From the NCBI RefSeq assembly GCF_910592395.1, contig NC_088312.1, positions 7,068,001-7,132,000 of the forward strand: a DNA stretch of 64,000 nt, read 5' to 3'. The notes under the pieces were generated by a model. The model had not been told where the DNA came from and searched no databases. It saw nothing but the letters and a program-made list of their open reading frames with translations. The position numbers were made by a program, and so were the translations under genes. Numbering within the stretch: position 1 is the first letter of the stretch; each line of letters starts with the position of its first letter. This DNA comes from Lineus longissimus (taxonomy: Eukaryota > Nemertea > Pilidiophora > Heteronemertea > Lineidae). Positions 34,681-48,600 of the stretch are shown here, in pieces.

Positions 34681-37600
34681 ATGTCTTCAAGAGCAGGTCC
34701 CCGTGCTGCTGGCACTGATGGTAGCGATTTTTCACACAGAGAAAGGGTTGCAAACCACTACAAAATGAGGTAACTTTTGCAAAAAATTCATGTGATTTTG
34801 GTGTATAAGGAAATGTAGTCACCCTGAAAATAATGTCCTGGTATTGTTTGAGGTAATACTGCAATTTCTGTGGCCGTTGAGGGTTAAGGTTGCTTGAATC
34901 CATCTGGCAATGGCAATCAGGACTACCGACTATGACAAAAATGACCACATCCACATCCACATCGCTATTATTGCCACTTCCTATTCAGGCATTCTCATTT
35001 ACTCCTGTCCTGGGCAGGTAGCCCCCAAATCGAACAAATTTACTTTTATATATAATTTCATATTCATAGTACAGCACTTTCAACTATCCTGGCTCATGTC
35101 TGCCCCCTTTTGAGAGATGCTAGCACTCTCGGACTACCACATCATGTTTATGTTAGTACCACTATCATCTTAGGTCAAGTTGAGTTGGGGTGACGGGAGG
35201 AATGTCTGGTAAAGTGGTATGCTTAGGTTGCTTACATACATTATTAAATCAGAAAACTGCATCGCACATATGGATCAGTCAAGAGGTATGGCAAAGTGGT
35301 CGATTGATGGAATTCCAAATGGTCTGATCAAAACAAAAATATTGTTTTTTGCTGCAAATTTTATTGAGTAATTCATTGGATAGTGATGTTTTTTGAAGTT
35401 TTTCCGAAAAAACACTTCTCACATAATAGAACTGTAGAACTTCAATTTCATTGCTTTAAAACTTTCCAGGACAGGAGAGCCAAAAAAGGTAAAAAATAGA
35501 CATGAGAGACTCCAACCATGCTAAAATATGACAACTTTGATAAATTGATTGTGACTAGGCAATAGAGACATGACACAAAAATTACCTGGATTTTAGAGAC
35601 GATAACGATGTACGTATCAATCTTTCAAGACGAAAAAAAGCGTTCTCCAAGGATTGAAACCTTCTCTCACATTTTCTTTTTCATTGACATTGGTCTGGAA
35701 GTTCAGTAAAATATCTCCTCAAAGGTCCAATCAGTTTGACTCGTTATCTCCTGTTGAAAAAGTCTTGGCTGAAACATTTTCTTTTCCATAGTAAAGTGTA
35801 CAACTACAGCACCTTGACTCCAAAGTTTCTTAACAAGTCGGAAACATCTCAGTAGGCTCAGTAGGTAGCTTATCCAAAGTATCCTCATAGGCAGGGATCA
35901 GTGATATTCAAAGTTTCAAAAGATGAAATCTTTAGATCAACGCTTCCAAGCTATTTGCGATCTAAATATTTCCCTCAGCTGTTTTCAATAGCCGTTCAAT
36001 CGAGGAATGTTTGGAATTAGGTCTGCTGAATCAGGATTGGTTAAAGCTCTGATGATTAATCACCGTGGTAAACCTGGTTTAAAGCAAATTATCATTTTAT
36101 TTGCGAAAGTGAAATGAACCAGTGGGATGGAACGTAGCACAGGTTGGGATGCATTCTCAATGATGATATCAAGATCACCTTCCAGTCGTGTGTTTGCTTA
36201 GGTTCGGAGCCAGTGTTATTTATAGATTGAGTTGGGAATATAATTCATCTTTGATAAGTCAGTTTGCAGTTGCAACCATGTTGGATTTCTTTGACTTTCC
36301 AGAATGGTGGAAGATACGGTCAGTACAATTTAAAAACATAAATGTAGGATTACATCAATAGTGTTCAGTGGGATTTATGTTTTTTCCTCATTTCTATAAA
36401 AAGGGCCGCCAAGGGTACCTATCAATATCATGTGCATGATGGTAGTAATGCTCTGGGGGTGATGTGCTGATAGCATTGATAGATTGGGTCATGGGATGTC
36501 CTGAAGTTCGTCATCATCATCTTCCATTCCAATACTGTTTTTTGCATCCTCATGCCTCAATGAGTATTTCCTCTTGTTAACAGTTTTGTTACCCGCTATG
36601 CAGGTGTTTTCTCAAGAACCTTTTCTGCTCTACATATGTAGCTTATCCAATTTTTTCCCATGATGGAATTGGGGAGGGAATTTGATTGCATTTTCCCTTC
36701 ATCTCCTTTTCATTAGTGTTCAAGTTAGTTGTGATTGTGTGATAACGATATTATGAATTACATATTGCTTTGGGTGTGTGCTCTGCTCCGTCACCCTCCT
36801 TCAGTTATTCAGGCCTTCCTGGATGCCTGCCAATGTGTTCAGGCAGATCTACAGTTTTAACACAAGGCCAGTCCTTTTACCTTTCAAAACATCTTCTCCT
36901 TCTTTACTTTCACTCATTGATTTAGAGAGTCAGTCAAACAGCTGTAAAAAGATACTCTGCCTTTGAAGCTGGCGAAGGTTATCTTTTCCTAATTGACACC
37001 TGATAATACTTGTAATATTTCTCTTCACCATCAAGCTGTTGGAAGCATTTTTTTTCCTTCACCATTCCAGAAGGTGTTTCTAGAGTCGCTCCTGTCTAGT
37101 TGCGATGTATGTAGTGAGGCTTCATTTCCTCATACTGCATCCTACTTTTGACTTGGAGCAAACAGTGGCATAGATGATAATAAGGTCATTGATTATAAAT
37201 ATGTGATGATACATGTGCAGATTTTCTCCCCACTCTCTTTTCACAGCAGCTAATTAGAATTCTATTCTCTATCTTCTAGACGTATCGGCTTCATTCATTA
37301 TTTTCACAACATCCTCCGTACATGAAGTCAGCTGGTATCACATGCCTAACCATTTCAAAAGCATTATCTGATCTTTCCCAGGTGAAAAAACCATCAACGA
37401 TATGCTGTTAACGCCATTTTGTGGCTTGTTGGTTTCCAGAACGAACAAGAAGATTATAGCAACTTCCAGGTGCACTCAGTCTCAGGCCTTTGAAAGTGGG
37501 GTTCAGGGAAGTCTTTGTCTGAAGAATTTATTTTTTGATGAACAGCGTAGGCCTTTAAACATCTCATTAAACATTCATGCATTTTTTGCTTACATTTTCA

Positions 37601-38209
37601 GTGCGGAGACAAGAACCAAATGTTTTAGAAAAGTTTTTCTTAAAATTGAGTCGAAAAATCGAACCAGCCTGCCTGTTTCATTAATTATGGAGCTTATACA
37701 TATTCCCTCTTTGTCTTTTCAGTGCAGCAAACAAGTCTCGCATGCGCACCGTCGCCATGCTGCACTTCAGTCTGTTCGTCTTGATGCTGCTGCGGCTTTC
37801 AGCCAGTCTTTTACCGGCCATCAACATCAAACCGCCGAAAACCCTCGAAATATTCCATTTTCCAAACCCAGAACTCTGGGAGTACGCCTGGCTCGTCAGT
37901 ATTCTCGCGATGGGATTCGCATGGTCCAGTTTAGGAAAGAATCGGGTATTTCTTTTAAAACAGTACATCATCGGCACAATAGTATTCGGGTTTGCTCCAA
38001 TTATTTACGGAGTGTATGAGAAGGCTTTCGACCTCTTGGATTACGCACAAACTAGAAAACCGAAATCTGCTGTTGGAGGAGTTCCGCTCGTCGTCCTCTG
38101 GTTTATGTTTTTCACTATCGCTGTTCAGGTTCATGGATTTGGTGTTTATTTCTCAATGCAACTCTTGAAAGCTTGGCAACCACAAAGGACCGACAAGAAA
38201 ACGAAATAA
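34681..38209 (+). CDS. JAGN1: Jagunal homologue
   Basis: ER membrane protein of the early secretory pathway, needed in fly oocyte membrane traffic and human neutrophil function. Two exons: 34681-34769 ([20 protein letters not shown]..., donor GTAACT) and 37723-38209 (TAA), total 576 nt, 191 residues against 183 in human. The N-terminus matches the family motif (A)[18 protein letters not shown]. Exon 2 begins NKSRMR as in insect jagunal. Four hydrophobic segments lie near residues 38-58, 78-97, 108-128 and 150-175, with IAPLIYG-like FAPIIYG and conserved VQVHGF..YF. The C-terminus is KKTK, a KKXX ER-retrieval signal like human KKHK. The 2.95-kb intron contains no supported gene. Larger overlapping ORFs in exon 2 are frame shadows. 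Confidence 0.94.
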
Positions 38210-39196
38210 AACCGCATGTGGAGATTACATTTTTAAACTTCTTGGGAGTTGTATAATTTATTACATCATTCAGGCGTGGCTTTGAGTGGGAGTATTCAAA
38301 TTTTGGATACAAAAATGCCTGATTTACATGTTAAATACTCTGCAAAGAAGTGATTTAAATCGCCGCGATCTGTTGCATTATTAGGAATAAGATCAAGATT
38401 GCAGGTCGCAGTGATTTCAAATTGCTCATTTGTGGGGCGTTTTAGCACTTGATAGTTCTCCTGATCCAAAGAAGAAAACAGCACGCTGTTGTTTGCGTGC
38501 ATACAAGTGTACAGAAGCATTTTGGAATAGGACTTGTACAGTTGATTATTACGCTTTGCTTGCCTCGTCCAGCTTTACATACGCCGAGTGATGGGTGAAG
38601 TAGGTAAAACACTTGGAAATGTCGGTGTCTTGACTTAGGTTGTGAAAGGGTACGATTTCAAAGTGGTGAAATCAGTGGTGTCAACAAAACTGTGAAGAAG
38701 TCAGAACTATTTTAGTGATTATTACAATCAAATATGCAAATCACTGCCAGAAAGTTGTTTTTACTTTACATTTTCTATGCTTATGAATGTGAGTAGTTCC
38801 TGTGGCGATTGAACAGTTTGTCTAAGTAAAAATTGTTTGAAAGGACTGCATCAAATGAATGTTTTCCAAAAATGTTCAGAGTGACGTCACATGTTAAAGG
38901 TTGCTGAGAATATGCGAGTTTAAGTTAACAATTTGTGCATTGAAAATGGAATAATATTTTCTTTGACATTCTGAATAGAATATTGTCGCAATGCTTGTTG
39001 AATGTATTAATTTAACTGCTCAGTTTTGTTTTTGTCTGTTTTTAAGTTTACCAGAGGTTGCGTCATGCTCCTTGGTTGTTTGTTTGATGACAAGAATAAA
39101 ATTATCCCATCCATCTCAAGAAATTTACGTGTTATTTTCTTTAATTCAATCAAAGGTTTAAGGTCCATTGAGCAATGGTCCAAGAGCTACATGCAA
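38210..39196 (+). other. JAGN1 3' UTR and flank
   Basis: Non-coding. An AATAAA at 39095-39100 could end the transcript, and another AATAAA overlaps the stop codon region at about 38205. No gene seen. Confidence 0.45.
39095..39100 (+). promoter_or_regulatory. Possible poly(A) signal of JAGN1
   Basis: AATAAA about 890 bp after the stop codon. It is a candidate only. Confidence 0.35.
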
Positions 39197-39582
39197 AGTT
39201 TGAACTGTTTTGCTAAAAGTACAATAACTACGACCCTGGAAATCGGTGGACAATCTGTACTTCATGTAGAACTGTTCTTGTTGCCAAGAATATAGATGCC
39301 CTATATCCTGTAGCGCTGACTGATATACATGAGATACTCTGAAATGATAACATCAATATGCATGTAGGTATATTGAAAATACTAGTGCAGAGTGGAACTC
39401 TTTTGCTGAAAGAACAATAACGACGACCCTGGAAATCAAAGGCGGAACAAACAACCTGTAGGAGAACTGTTCTTTTGCCAGAGATACATTAGATACCCCA
39501 ATTCTTGTAACGCTGACTGATATACCTGTGATACGCTAACAATGAAAACATCAAAATAGGTGGATGGAAAATAATAGTGCAG
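39197..39582 (+). repeat. Two-copy tandem repeat, about 193-bp unit
   Basis: Copy 1 (39197-39390) and copy 2 (39391-39582) share ACGACCCTGGAAATC, GAACTGTTCTT, GCTGACTGATATAC and AATA(C/A)TAGTGCAG at matching offsets. Confidence 0.75.
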
Positions 39583-39879
39583 ATCAGTTGACTCTAAATA
39601 TTATTGTAGTGGTCCACAACTTCCTTGTTGGTTCTGAGTGGTGTTTGTTACATTTGCACAAGGATGCTATCTTCGAACTAGGTCTTAATCGAGTGCATTT
39701 AAATGAGATAGACACATTTTTATGACTGAGTTTTCCTGCGGTCCATCTTGATGAGCTGAAAGAATTGCAATGAAATAACTGAAAAATTAACTTCTCGGCA
39801 TCCCAGAGATACCATCACAACCACCCCTGTCCATCAGGGGACAACCTGAATCAGACTTGCACTCTGATCTACAGTATGT

Positions 39880-42170
39880 GAGCCAAACGCTCTGGTGGTG
39901 TCCTTGCTGTCTTATGGACAATGTCACAACCTGTCTGACCTAATTGAAGACCATTTACAAAGATGAGACGATATCAGACTTGCATAGAATATAACCCTGA
40001 TGATTACATGTCCTTGCTGTCTTATGGACAATGTCACAACCAGTCTGACATCACTGAAGCTCATTTACAAACAGGCGACGATATAGAACGTGCTCTCTAA
40101 TCAAGACAGATGATTTGGTGTCCTTTTTCTCTTTATTATCACAACCAGTATGTTGAAGGCCAATACAAGAGGCAGTATCAGCCCTGCACCCCATGCCATG
40201 TGAGCCACAAGATCTCATGTCTCCCCTTATGGACAAGGTCACAGCCGTCTGACACAATTGAAGACCATTAACAGGAGAAAATATCAGGCTTGCACTCCAT
40301 GCAAGCAACATGATCTCTTCACCATGCTCTCTCTCCTATGGAAAATGTCTCAACCAGTCTGACAACTGAAGAACATTTACAGGATACAATATTAGATCTG
40401 CACACCATGCGAGCCAGATAATCCTTTGTCCCCTATCTTAAGAACAATGTCACAACCAGTCAGACATAATTGAGCACCATTTACAAATGGGTCACAATTA
40501 CAATGTATTAGACTTGATCTCTGTGCGAAGATCTGGTGTCCTTTTTCTCTCTATTGTCACAACCAGTTTGACATAATCGAAGAACATTTATAGGAGACAA
40601 TATCAGGCTTACACATCAAGTGAACCAGATGATCTCATGGCCTTACTTTCTTATGGACAGTGTCACAACCAGTCCGACATAACTAAAGACCATTACCAGA
40701 GACAATATCAGACTTGCACTCCATGTGAGCCAGATAATTTCGTGTCCTTCCCTTATGGACAATGTCACAGCCAGCCTGACATTACTGAAGGTAATTTACA
40801 AGTGACAATATCAGTTGATCAGCATGATCTCGTGCCCTTACTCTCCTATGGACAACATCACAACCGGTCTGACATACTTGAAGGCCATTTACAAGCTGGT
40901 GACGACTTGCACTCCATGTAAGCCACGATCTCTGAACTAGATTTACAGGAAACAATTTCAGACTTGCATACAATGCGCCCCAGATGATTGTGTGTCCTTA
41001 CTCTCCTATGGATAATGTCTCAACCAGTCTGACATCAATGAAGACCATTTACCGGAGACAATATTAGACTTGCACACATGTGAGCCATATGATTATGCGT
41101 CCTTGTTCTCTGATGAAAAGGATCACAGGTCAGAGATGATTGAAAACCACTAACAGACTGGCGACGATATCAGACTTGCTCTCTATGCGAGCCGGATGAT
41201 TTGGTGTGGACAATGTATCAATCAGTCAGACATAATTGAAGACCATTTACAAATAGGCAACGATATCATGCTTGCTCTCTGGGCGGGCCGAACTATCTGA
41301 TGTCCTTTTGCTTTCTATTTTCACAAGCAGTATGGTGAAGGCAATTTACAGGAGACAATATTAGACCTACACCCCAGGCGAGCAACAGGATCTCTTGTTC
41401 TCCCCTTATGGACAATGTCACAGTTTGTCTGACACAACTGAAGGCCATTTACAGGAGAAAATATCAGGCTTGCACACCATGCGAGCCAGATAATTTCATG
41501 TCCTTGCTCTCTCATGGACAATGTCTCAACCAGTCTGACATAACTGAAGACCTTATACACAGGAGACAATATCAGAATTGATACAATGCGACCCAGATGA
41601 TTATTTGTCCTTCTTCTCTTATGCACAATGGCATAAGTCTGACCATATTGTAGACCACTTACAGACAGGCGGCGATATCTGGGGGCTGTATGATTTGGTG
41701 AATTTTTGATCTCTATTGTCACAACCACTATGTTAAAGGCCAATCACAAGAGACAATATCAGACTTGCACACCATGCAAGCCAGATAATCTGGGGTCCTT
41801 CTCTCATGTACAACTGGTCTGCTAAATTTGAAGACCATTTTACGATATCAGACTTGCACTTTATACAAGCAACATGATCTCTTGCCCATGCTCTAATATG
41901 CAATGTCGCAACCAGTCCAACATAACTAAAGACCATTTACAAGAGACAATATTAGACCTGCACACCATGTGAGCCAGATAGTCAAGTGTCCATCTCTTAT
42001 AAACAATGTCACAACCGGTCTGACAAACTGGAGACCATTTACAGGAGACAATATCTGGCTTACACACCAAGCGAACCAGATGACCTCGTGGCCTTGCTCG
42101 CTTATGGACAATGTAACAATCAGTCTGACATAATTGAAGACCATTTGCTGAATACGTACTGTCCCAGATA
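39880..42170. repeat. Diverged tandem satellite, period near 103 bp, about 22 units
   Basis: Each unit contains variants of CTTATGGACAATGTCACAACCAGTCTGACATAA, then GAAGACCATTTACAGGAGACAATATCAGACTTGCAC and CATGCGAGCCAGATGAT. CAGTCTGAC-type marks occur at about 40041, 40355, 40457, 40564, 40670, 40772, 40864, 41025, 41531, 42015 and 42121, giving spacings of 92-107 bp or multiples. Minus-strand ORFs in it repeat the unit's translation and are not genes. Confidence 0.85.
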
Positions 42171-45100
42171 GTAGCTATTTCCCTACCTGGCCATCCCATA
42201 AGAATCTGTCTCATTGCACCCAGTTAGCTCCCAAGTAGTGCTTCACAACCAGAACATCTGAGACAGCGATTGTCCTAAGGAAGGACAAGGTCAATATGAA
42301 ACAGTACTCGGAGACAGGCTTGTACCCCATCACTACCGTTAAGTTTGCATGCCATGTGAATATCTTGGTGGTTTTCTCTCAGTAATGGACCTCTGGCCAT
42401 CTCTGGCATAGGTCGCTCAGTGCTAAAAGAAATGCCTACCCTTACTTGGGTAGAGAGGTAGTACAACACAATATGTGTTTGTATTCCATGTGAATTTTTT
42501 GTGTTTTCTCTCTCAATAATGAACATGTGACTGTCTCTGGCATGTGTCGTCTTAAGTACTATAAAAGGAACAAGATTGTACTCCATCCATAACCTTACTT
42601 AGGGAGGGATCTAAGTCTGAGTCTGATAAGGTCTCCTGTAAATGGTCTTCGATCATGCCAGACGAGTTGTGACATTTTTCCACAGGCCAGCAAAGACATG
42701 CGGTCGTCTGTCTCGCATGGTCTGCAAGTCGGATACTGTCTCTGGCATGTCTGGTCCAGTACTAAAGGAACAGGGGTGTATCCAATCCCATCGATCCTAA
42801 CCCTCACTTTGGGAGAGATGAAGTACAAAACAATAAGTTTGAAGCTGAAGTTTGAACCATTAACTACTAAGCTTTCGACTCAATCCAGAGCCATCATCTG
42901 AGTGACATCACTTATCTTCAGGACATGCCTTACGCATTCCCGAAAGTAGATTGTCCAATATTTCCAGGAGGGTTTGAGAGTCCTAATCTGCATAGCTTCG
43001 TTCATGCCACATTTAAACCAGTCCGGATCCTGGTCCAATATTTTCTCTGTCAAGGTTGATGTTATGTCCCCTCATGGTGATTATGAACACAGTAAGTTTG
43101 CATGGGAATATTTTTGTAATGTACCTCTCTGACTGTCTGGCATGTGTCGTCCAGTACTAAAACAACCAGGTTGTATCATATTCCTATCCGGTCAAAGACT
43201 GGAAGCCAACAACAGATATATGAAATAATTTGCACTTTATTCATCAATCTGTATTCCAATAGATCTTGTTCGATCGATTCTGAACACTGGGTAAAATATC
43301 TTGGGTAGTAATTTACATCCAATTGCATCAGCAAAGAATAAAGGAGATTTAAATTGATCTCTTTAATCAGCCTGAGGGCACCTCTCTATTAAGGACAGCA
43401 TTTTTCAGTAACAAAGTTGTCTGTAATAGAGAGGTGTTACTGTAGTACTTTTAAAAAGACGTGTAAAATATCAATACAGTCACAACCAGGAGACAGGACA
43501 AATATCTGCATTGTCACAACCATGACACCATCATCTCCTAAGGGCTCTTCACCAAGCTCAACAAGGAGGCTGGACTATTCTCCATGTCACCCCAGGCTAG
43601 TCACAACCTGGAGACAGTCTTAACCATCTGTCTCAAACTCAGGGGGGCACCATCAAAGCACATGGTCAGCAACGATAACAATCTACAGTGGAACCTCTAT
43701 TCGCTGTATCCAGGGTGAACTTAGAATCATTAACACGTTAAATTGTGATGGAAAATTGTTCACAATCACCATTATTATTCACAGTAAAACAGTTCACTGT
43801 AACATGTGTAAGTACATGTAATCATCTTGATTAAATTACAGCAATCAGCAATATTTACAAAATGCAATCAATATCTGTACAATCACTACATGTACCATCT
43901 TGGCGAAGACCGTTTTTCCATTAACGATAGAGGATATATTTATCCCAAAAGGAATCCAAATTCCATGGACAGGAAACCAACACTCATTCTTGATCCATTA
44001 AACAATGGAAACGATCCAACTTGCGCAGGATTCAAACACACCTTGATAGCAATGTTGCATGTATTACATGTATACTCAGCACCTCATTTTTGAGCCAGCA
44101 GTCTCATTTCTTTTTAATTGAGATATAGATGGCAAGACTGACATGCACGTGTGCAGAACAAAGCCACGACCAAAGAAAGTTTAAAAGTTTCCAGAATGGT
44201 GTGATAGAATTGAAATTAACACTGCACTGTTGGGTCTCTGTCCTGAACGGTCAGGTGGAGCTCTAATTTTCTGCCCCAAATCTTCTTTGGACTTATATTT
44301 CAGTGCCACCTTCCTGGTTTAGATCTTAGCCCAAATACTCTTCAGTTCAGTGTTAATTCCTTATAAAGAACAGCTAAATGTAGATGAAAAGAATAGCTCT
44401 CAGAACAGAATATGTTCCACTGACCTCAACCGCCCTATTATCAAAAGTTAAATGCAACTGAATTTTGTTCCAAAATACATCTATATGAAAGGCCAATAAT
44501 TCAAAAAACACCATCAAAGATAACCTATACTGAAGTAACAGTTTCAAATCACCACACCCGCCTATATGCAACACCTCCTATTTTACTTCTTTTTTTGTGA
44601 AAATAAAGCAGTGTTTTATAGTTATGCATTAAATATTTATATATGTAAATATAAACATCAGACAATATTAAGTAGTGTACCATCAAGTGGGTGATTATGG
44701 TTTTGAAAGATGCGGCACATGTAGATGAAGCACACTATTACATGTACATGTATATACACATCGATTGTTCAACTGAATGCATTGCTCACATATAGCAACA
44801 CGTACATGATGTTTTTGTACTGTAGGTCTCTTATTCGTGACTAGAAAGGTCACATAATAACTAAGTGTACAAGTATGTTGATAAGGCAACAAAAAATCAA
44901 ATAAATCACAAAAAAATCTACATTGCAGCTGGTATTTCTTTGTGATGCCGCCGAGAAACACAAAATGTTCATGTCAAATTACAAAAGCGATTCACAAACA
45001 ATTTTAATTTCATGATGGGATGCCTTTCCCAATGAAAAAAACAGGTCGTTGAAATTTTTCGTGCTTTCATCGTTGTGTAAAGAAATCAACAATACCTTTC

Positions 45101-45600
45101 ACCGCAACAGAACTAATGCAATATCTAATGATTCATATTACTCGGTCGATCGAACTGATTACAGTATTCTAAACCGCCAAAGACCTTGCATTGCATGCTT
45201 TGCATAAAATATGAAAATTAAACCTTGGAAAAAAATTACCAACATTGCTTTACAAGCACACAATTTGTTCCACATCACCAACAGCAAAGGAGTCCCAATG
45301 CGCTGAAGCAGTCAGAATATCATACATGTGAAACTTGAAACAGCCCATCTAAACAGATGATGGTATTATATTCTTACAATGACAACAAGACTTATAGTGA
45401 GATCCACAAGAATTTATCACAGTACAACCTTCTTCTAACGCCATCGTCAAACTAGAACAGTCATTCAAATATAGACAGGAATGTTCACAAATCAAATGAT
45501 AGGGCTAAATATCAACGCAAAAATGGCAAAAACTGTCAGTTCACTTTAACAAACAGTCCATTGGATTTAAACGACTTATTGTGGACTCCTTCCATGAATA
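42171..45600. other. Repeat-rich intergenic stretch
   Basis: No supported gene. 42630-42680 holds an inverted piece of the satellite unit (TCTCCTGTAAATGGTCTTC). CTGGCATGTGTCGTC...AGTACTAAA units recur at 42540, 42745 and 43140. 43480-43620 has several TCACAACC(A/T)GGAGACAG units. 43700-45600 is AT-rich and plain. Confidence 0.5.
43376..43446. repeat. R2 repeat family copy, palindromic
   Basis: CACCTCTCTATTAAGGACA and TGTCTGTAATAGAGAGGTG form inverted arms around about 30 bp, followed by TTACTGTA. Confidence 0.65.
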
Positions 45601-45612
45601 ATATTACAAGCA

Positions 45613-45618
45613 TTTATT
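45613..45618 (-). promoter_or_regulatory. Poly(A) signal of the M6P receptor gene
   Basis: Minus-strand AATAAA only 7 bp beyond the stop codon. If used, the 3' UTR is very short. Confidence 0.45.
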
Positions 45619-45624
45619 TTGTTT

Positions 45625-48600
45625 TCATAAGATGAGGTCGTCATCACTTTCATCGTGGTAGGAGGCCACTGGTGTATCACCGTTGGTGATTTCCTCATCT
45701 TCCACCGTCGGTCCACTGAGGAGGAAGTCATCATCCTCACCCTGGGCAAGCTGAAAAGATACAGGTGTCGCTTAGTTAGCAGAGGAATAAGTGATCGGTG
45801 GGAACAAGAGGGGAAGTGGTACAGGAATACAGATGATGTAGCTGGGACCAAAGGGTTCTACAAGTCTACTGGAAATGCCAGGTGTCATTGATCCTGACCT
45901 TGCCCTGGTGCACCTGCTAGTCTGACCCTAAAAGCTCTGCTGGCAGGTCCAACCATGCCAGACAAATCTTAAGCAAGGGTCCAGACCAAGTTGGATCCCG
46001 GTGTTGGTGATGACGCCAAGAGGAGGCAGCCCTTGACATTTATAGGTGAGCGATGGGTCAGCAACTCATTCCGTCTCTATACAATGACACAAATAACCAC
46101 CTACCACTGAATACTGGTATGTTTTTGGAGTGGTACGCTTGAATATTCTCCTTACTCTAGCTGTGAATCTCACTCTGAAATGAAAAAAACATAATCATTG
46201 TCACAAAATTAACTATTTGCTCTAACGATTACTACAGGTGTTTTGTTACTCAGCATGCCTATAGTTTGCTTCAAGATGATCAGAAATATTAGAAGAGAAG
46301 AAAAGACAACAAATCTTACCTTCTCTCTTTTTTATGGAAGACTATGACAAGGATACAGATGATGATGATTCCAGAAAATACACCCACGATCGCGCCGACA
46401 GTGGAGGCATTCGTTTTCCCATAAGTAACTCCAGAATGAGCGGTTTTGGCAGTTACAGGTTTGGGGATTTCACTGCAACAAGAAAAACACACAATGTAGA
46501 AGCGAAAAACCTAGCTATTGACCTAGCTATTGACACTCCAGTTGACTCATCACTGAACAAGCTCTACTATTCTGACCACCCCTTGAGGAAGTGAGTCGAG
46601 CATCAAATGTTTATGCTATTTTAGTTTACTTCTCCTGTCTGAAAATCCTAGCTATTTACACCTACATGTGTTAAGACTTTACTTACATTTTTGGTACAAT
46701 ACACGCATCATACGTGTACCAGTCAAACAGATATGTACACTTGGCTTGGTAGGTAAACATGGGACTCATCTGCAAAAAGGATGTGTTTCTTGTAAAAGTT
46801 TGAAGAGAGTGAAAGGGGCATCTGAGGACCCGATAAGACACCATCTCTTAGCACCTACGATGGCATTATCAAGTATGAGATAAAAGTGAAGAATTAAAGT
46901 TAAAGTGATGATGCAATGCCAATGACTCCTGAAGTCTTAAATTCCTACAAAAGAAGAACATACCCTTTTAAACCTATCTTCTAGACTGTCATCACAGTGA
47001 AACACTATAATGGACTGGAAATACTGGGACTTATCAGCATCACACTTCTGGTCGGAGGTGTAGACACCCTCGAGAACATCATCTGGAAGATGGAAAATCG
47101 AATTCACTAAATTGACATCATTCAGCATGCAACCACATAGTGCTGTTTCACCTGTATCATAGCTCTGATGAACACAAGGGCATTTATCTCGGCTGCTATA
47201 CCTGTGTGGTGAATGATGGCCAACTGATGGCCTGGATCAGCAGGACTCTGCAAGAGTGGACCTCCAATGCCTCATGGTCATCTGAAGGTGTAATTATTAA
47301 TACAACAGCAGCAGCAGTAATGTCAGATGGATATAATTAAAGTATGGTCAACTCTTAACTCAACCTACCTTCCATGTAATATTTCCTCGTGCTATAACTC
47401 CCAAGGTTAGTGAAGGAATGCACATTGTTTCTATCCGTTTTGCAGACGACAGCATCTTTACATTTTGATGATTCTGCTTCGCTTGCATCAAGATGTAACT
47501 TGCCTTCTAAACTGAACATATAGTCAAACACCTGGGAGCCTCTGTGCTCCGTGTGCTCATAGTTACTGAAAAGAACAATGAAAAACACATTTGAACTCTC
47601 TAACTATGAGATTGCTTTAATACTTATTGCAATGCCGAGCAGAAATTTATCACAAACTAATAATGTTTTCCACTCGAATGAGGTCTTTAAAACGAGAAAC
47701 GGTTCAAATGAACATTTTCGGCATTCATCACTGGAGCAAGGTGGTGAATTCAGTCAGGGGGATTGACTTACTGTCCCTTGCTGTATAGCTCCTTCAGTAA
47801 GATGGATCCACCAGAGCGTGGGTCCATCACTTCCCCATTCACCTCCTTCACCAGCTGCCTCTCCACCTTACATGCCATACGCGTCTTCCACTGGAACCGG
47901 AACACACAGCTACTATCGTCACTTTGGCTGGAATGAGTAGGTATAGAATATGTCGTGAAATGAGATAGAACATGTGGATGAGAGTTGGTTGTTCCAACCT
48001 CTACTTCATTGAAACACATATCAAGTTGAGCCTGTAGCACGGTCGTTTCTTCGTCAAAGAGCAGATTTCAAGAAACGCACTTCTTCAGAGAATAGTGAAA
48101 AAAACATAGACAGAGCTTAGGATGAGAGTTGAGAGATCTTGGGACAAAGGAAGTAGATGCTCCACAGACAGCTTTTATTCGGACCTTCTCACTCACCTGG
48201 GGAGTAACACTGGACCACCTACTGTAGCAGCACATTCAAACTCGATCACAACAGATGCAGGTGGCTTGTCACTACGGCGCGTAGCGTGGGAACATGCATC
48301 TGTTCCACCCGCATATTTCAGCACCAGTTTTTCACCAGCTGAAACGGCGTAGAAATGATATCAACATTGTTTGGAGACAGCAATGTCACGTCATAATGAT
48401 GTTATGATGCCATTGATGTGCATACAAAAGGGAACAATTCGGTGTCAGAAGTAGAAGCAATTCACTTTAAAGGTAATTTGTGACGAGAATAATGAAAAGT
48501 AACATGTTCTTAAAAGACTTACTCTCAATCATTAACTGTTGCGAAGTGACCATTCCTAGGATATCCAATGTACCATCAGTTGTCTTGCGACACACAGCAG

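Noticed and set aside
37402-38019. 205-codon plus-strand ORF
   Set aside because: Its second half overlaps the true JAGN1 exon in another frame, and its first half is intron.
39880-42170. Array considered as CRISPR-like
   Set aside because: Units are diverged along their whole length with no constant repeat and unique spacer pattern, and the genome is eukaryotic.
31255-42170. Link between the 103-bp LINE-flanking repeat and the 103-bp satellite period
   Set aside because: The sequences do not align, so the equal length looks like chance.
41321-42214. Long minus-strand ORFs with repeated LVNGLQLCQT and similar words
   Set aside because: They are translations of the 103-bp satellite units.
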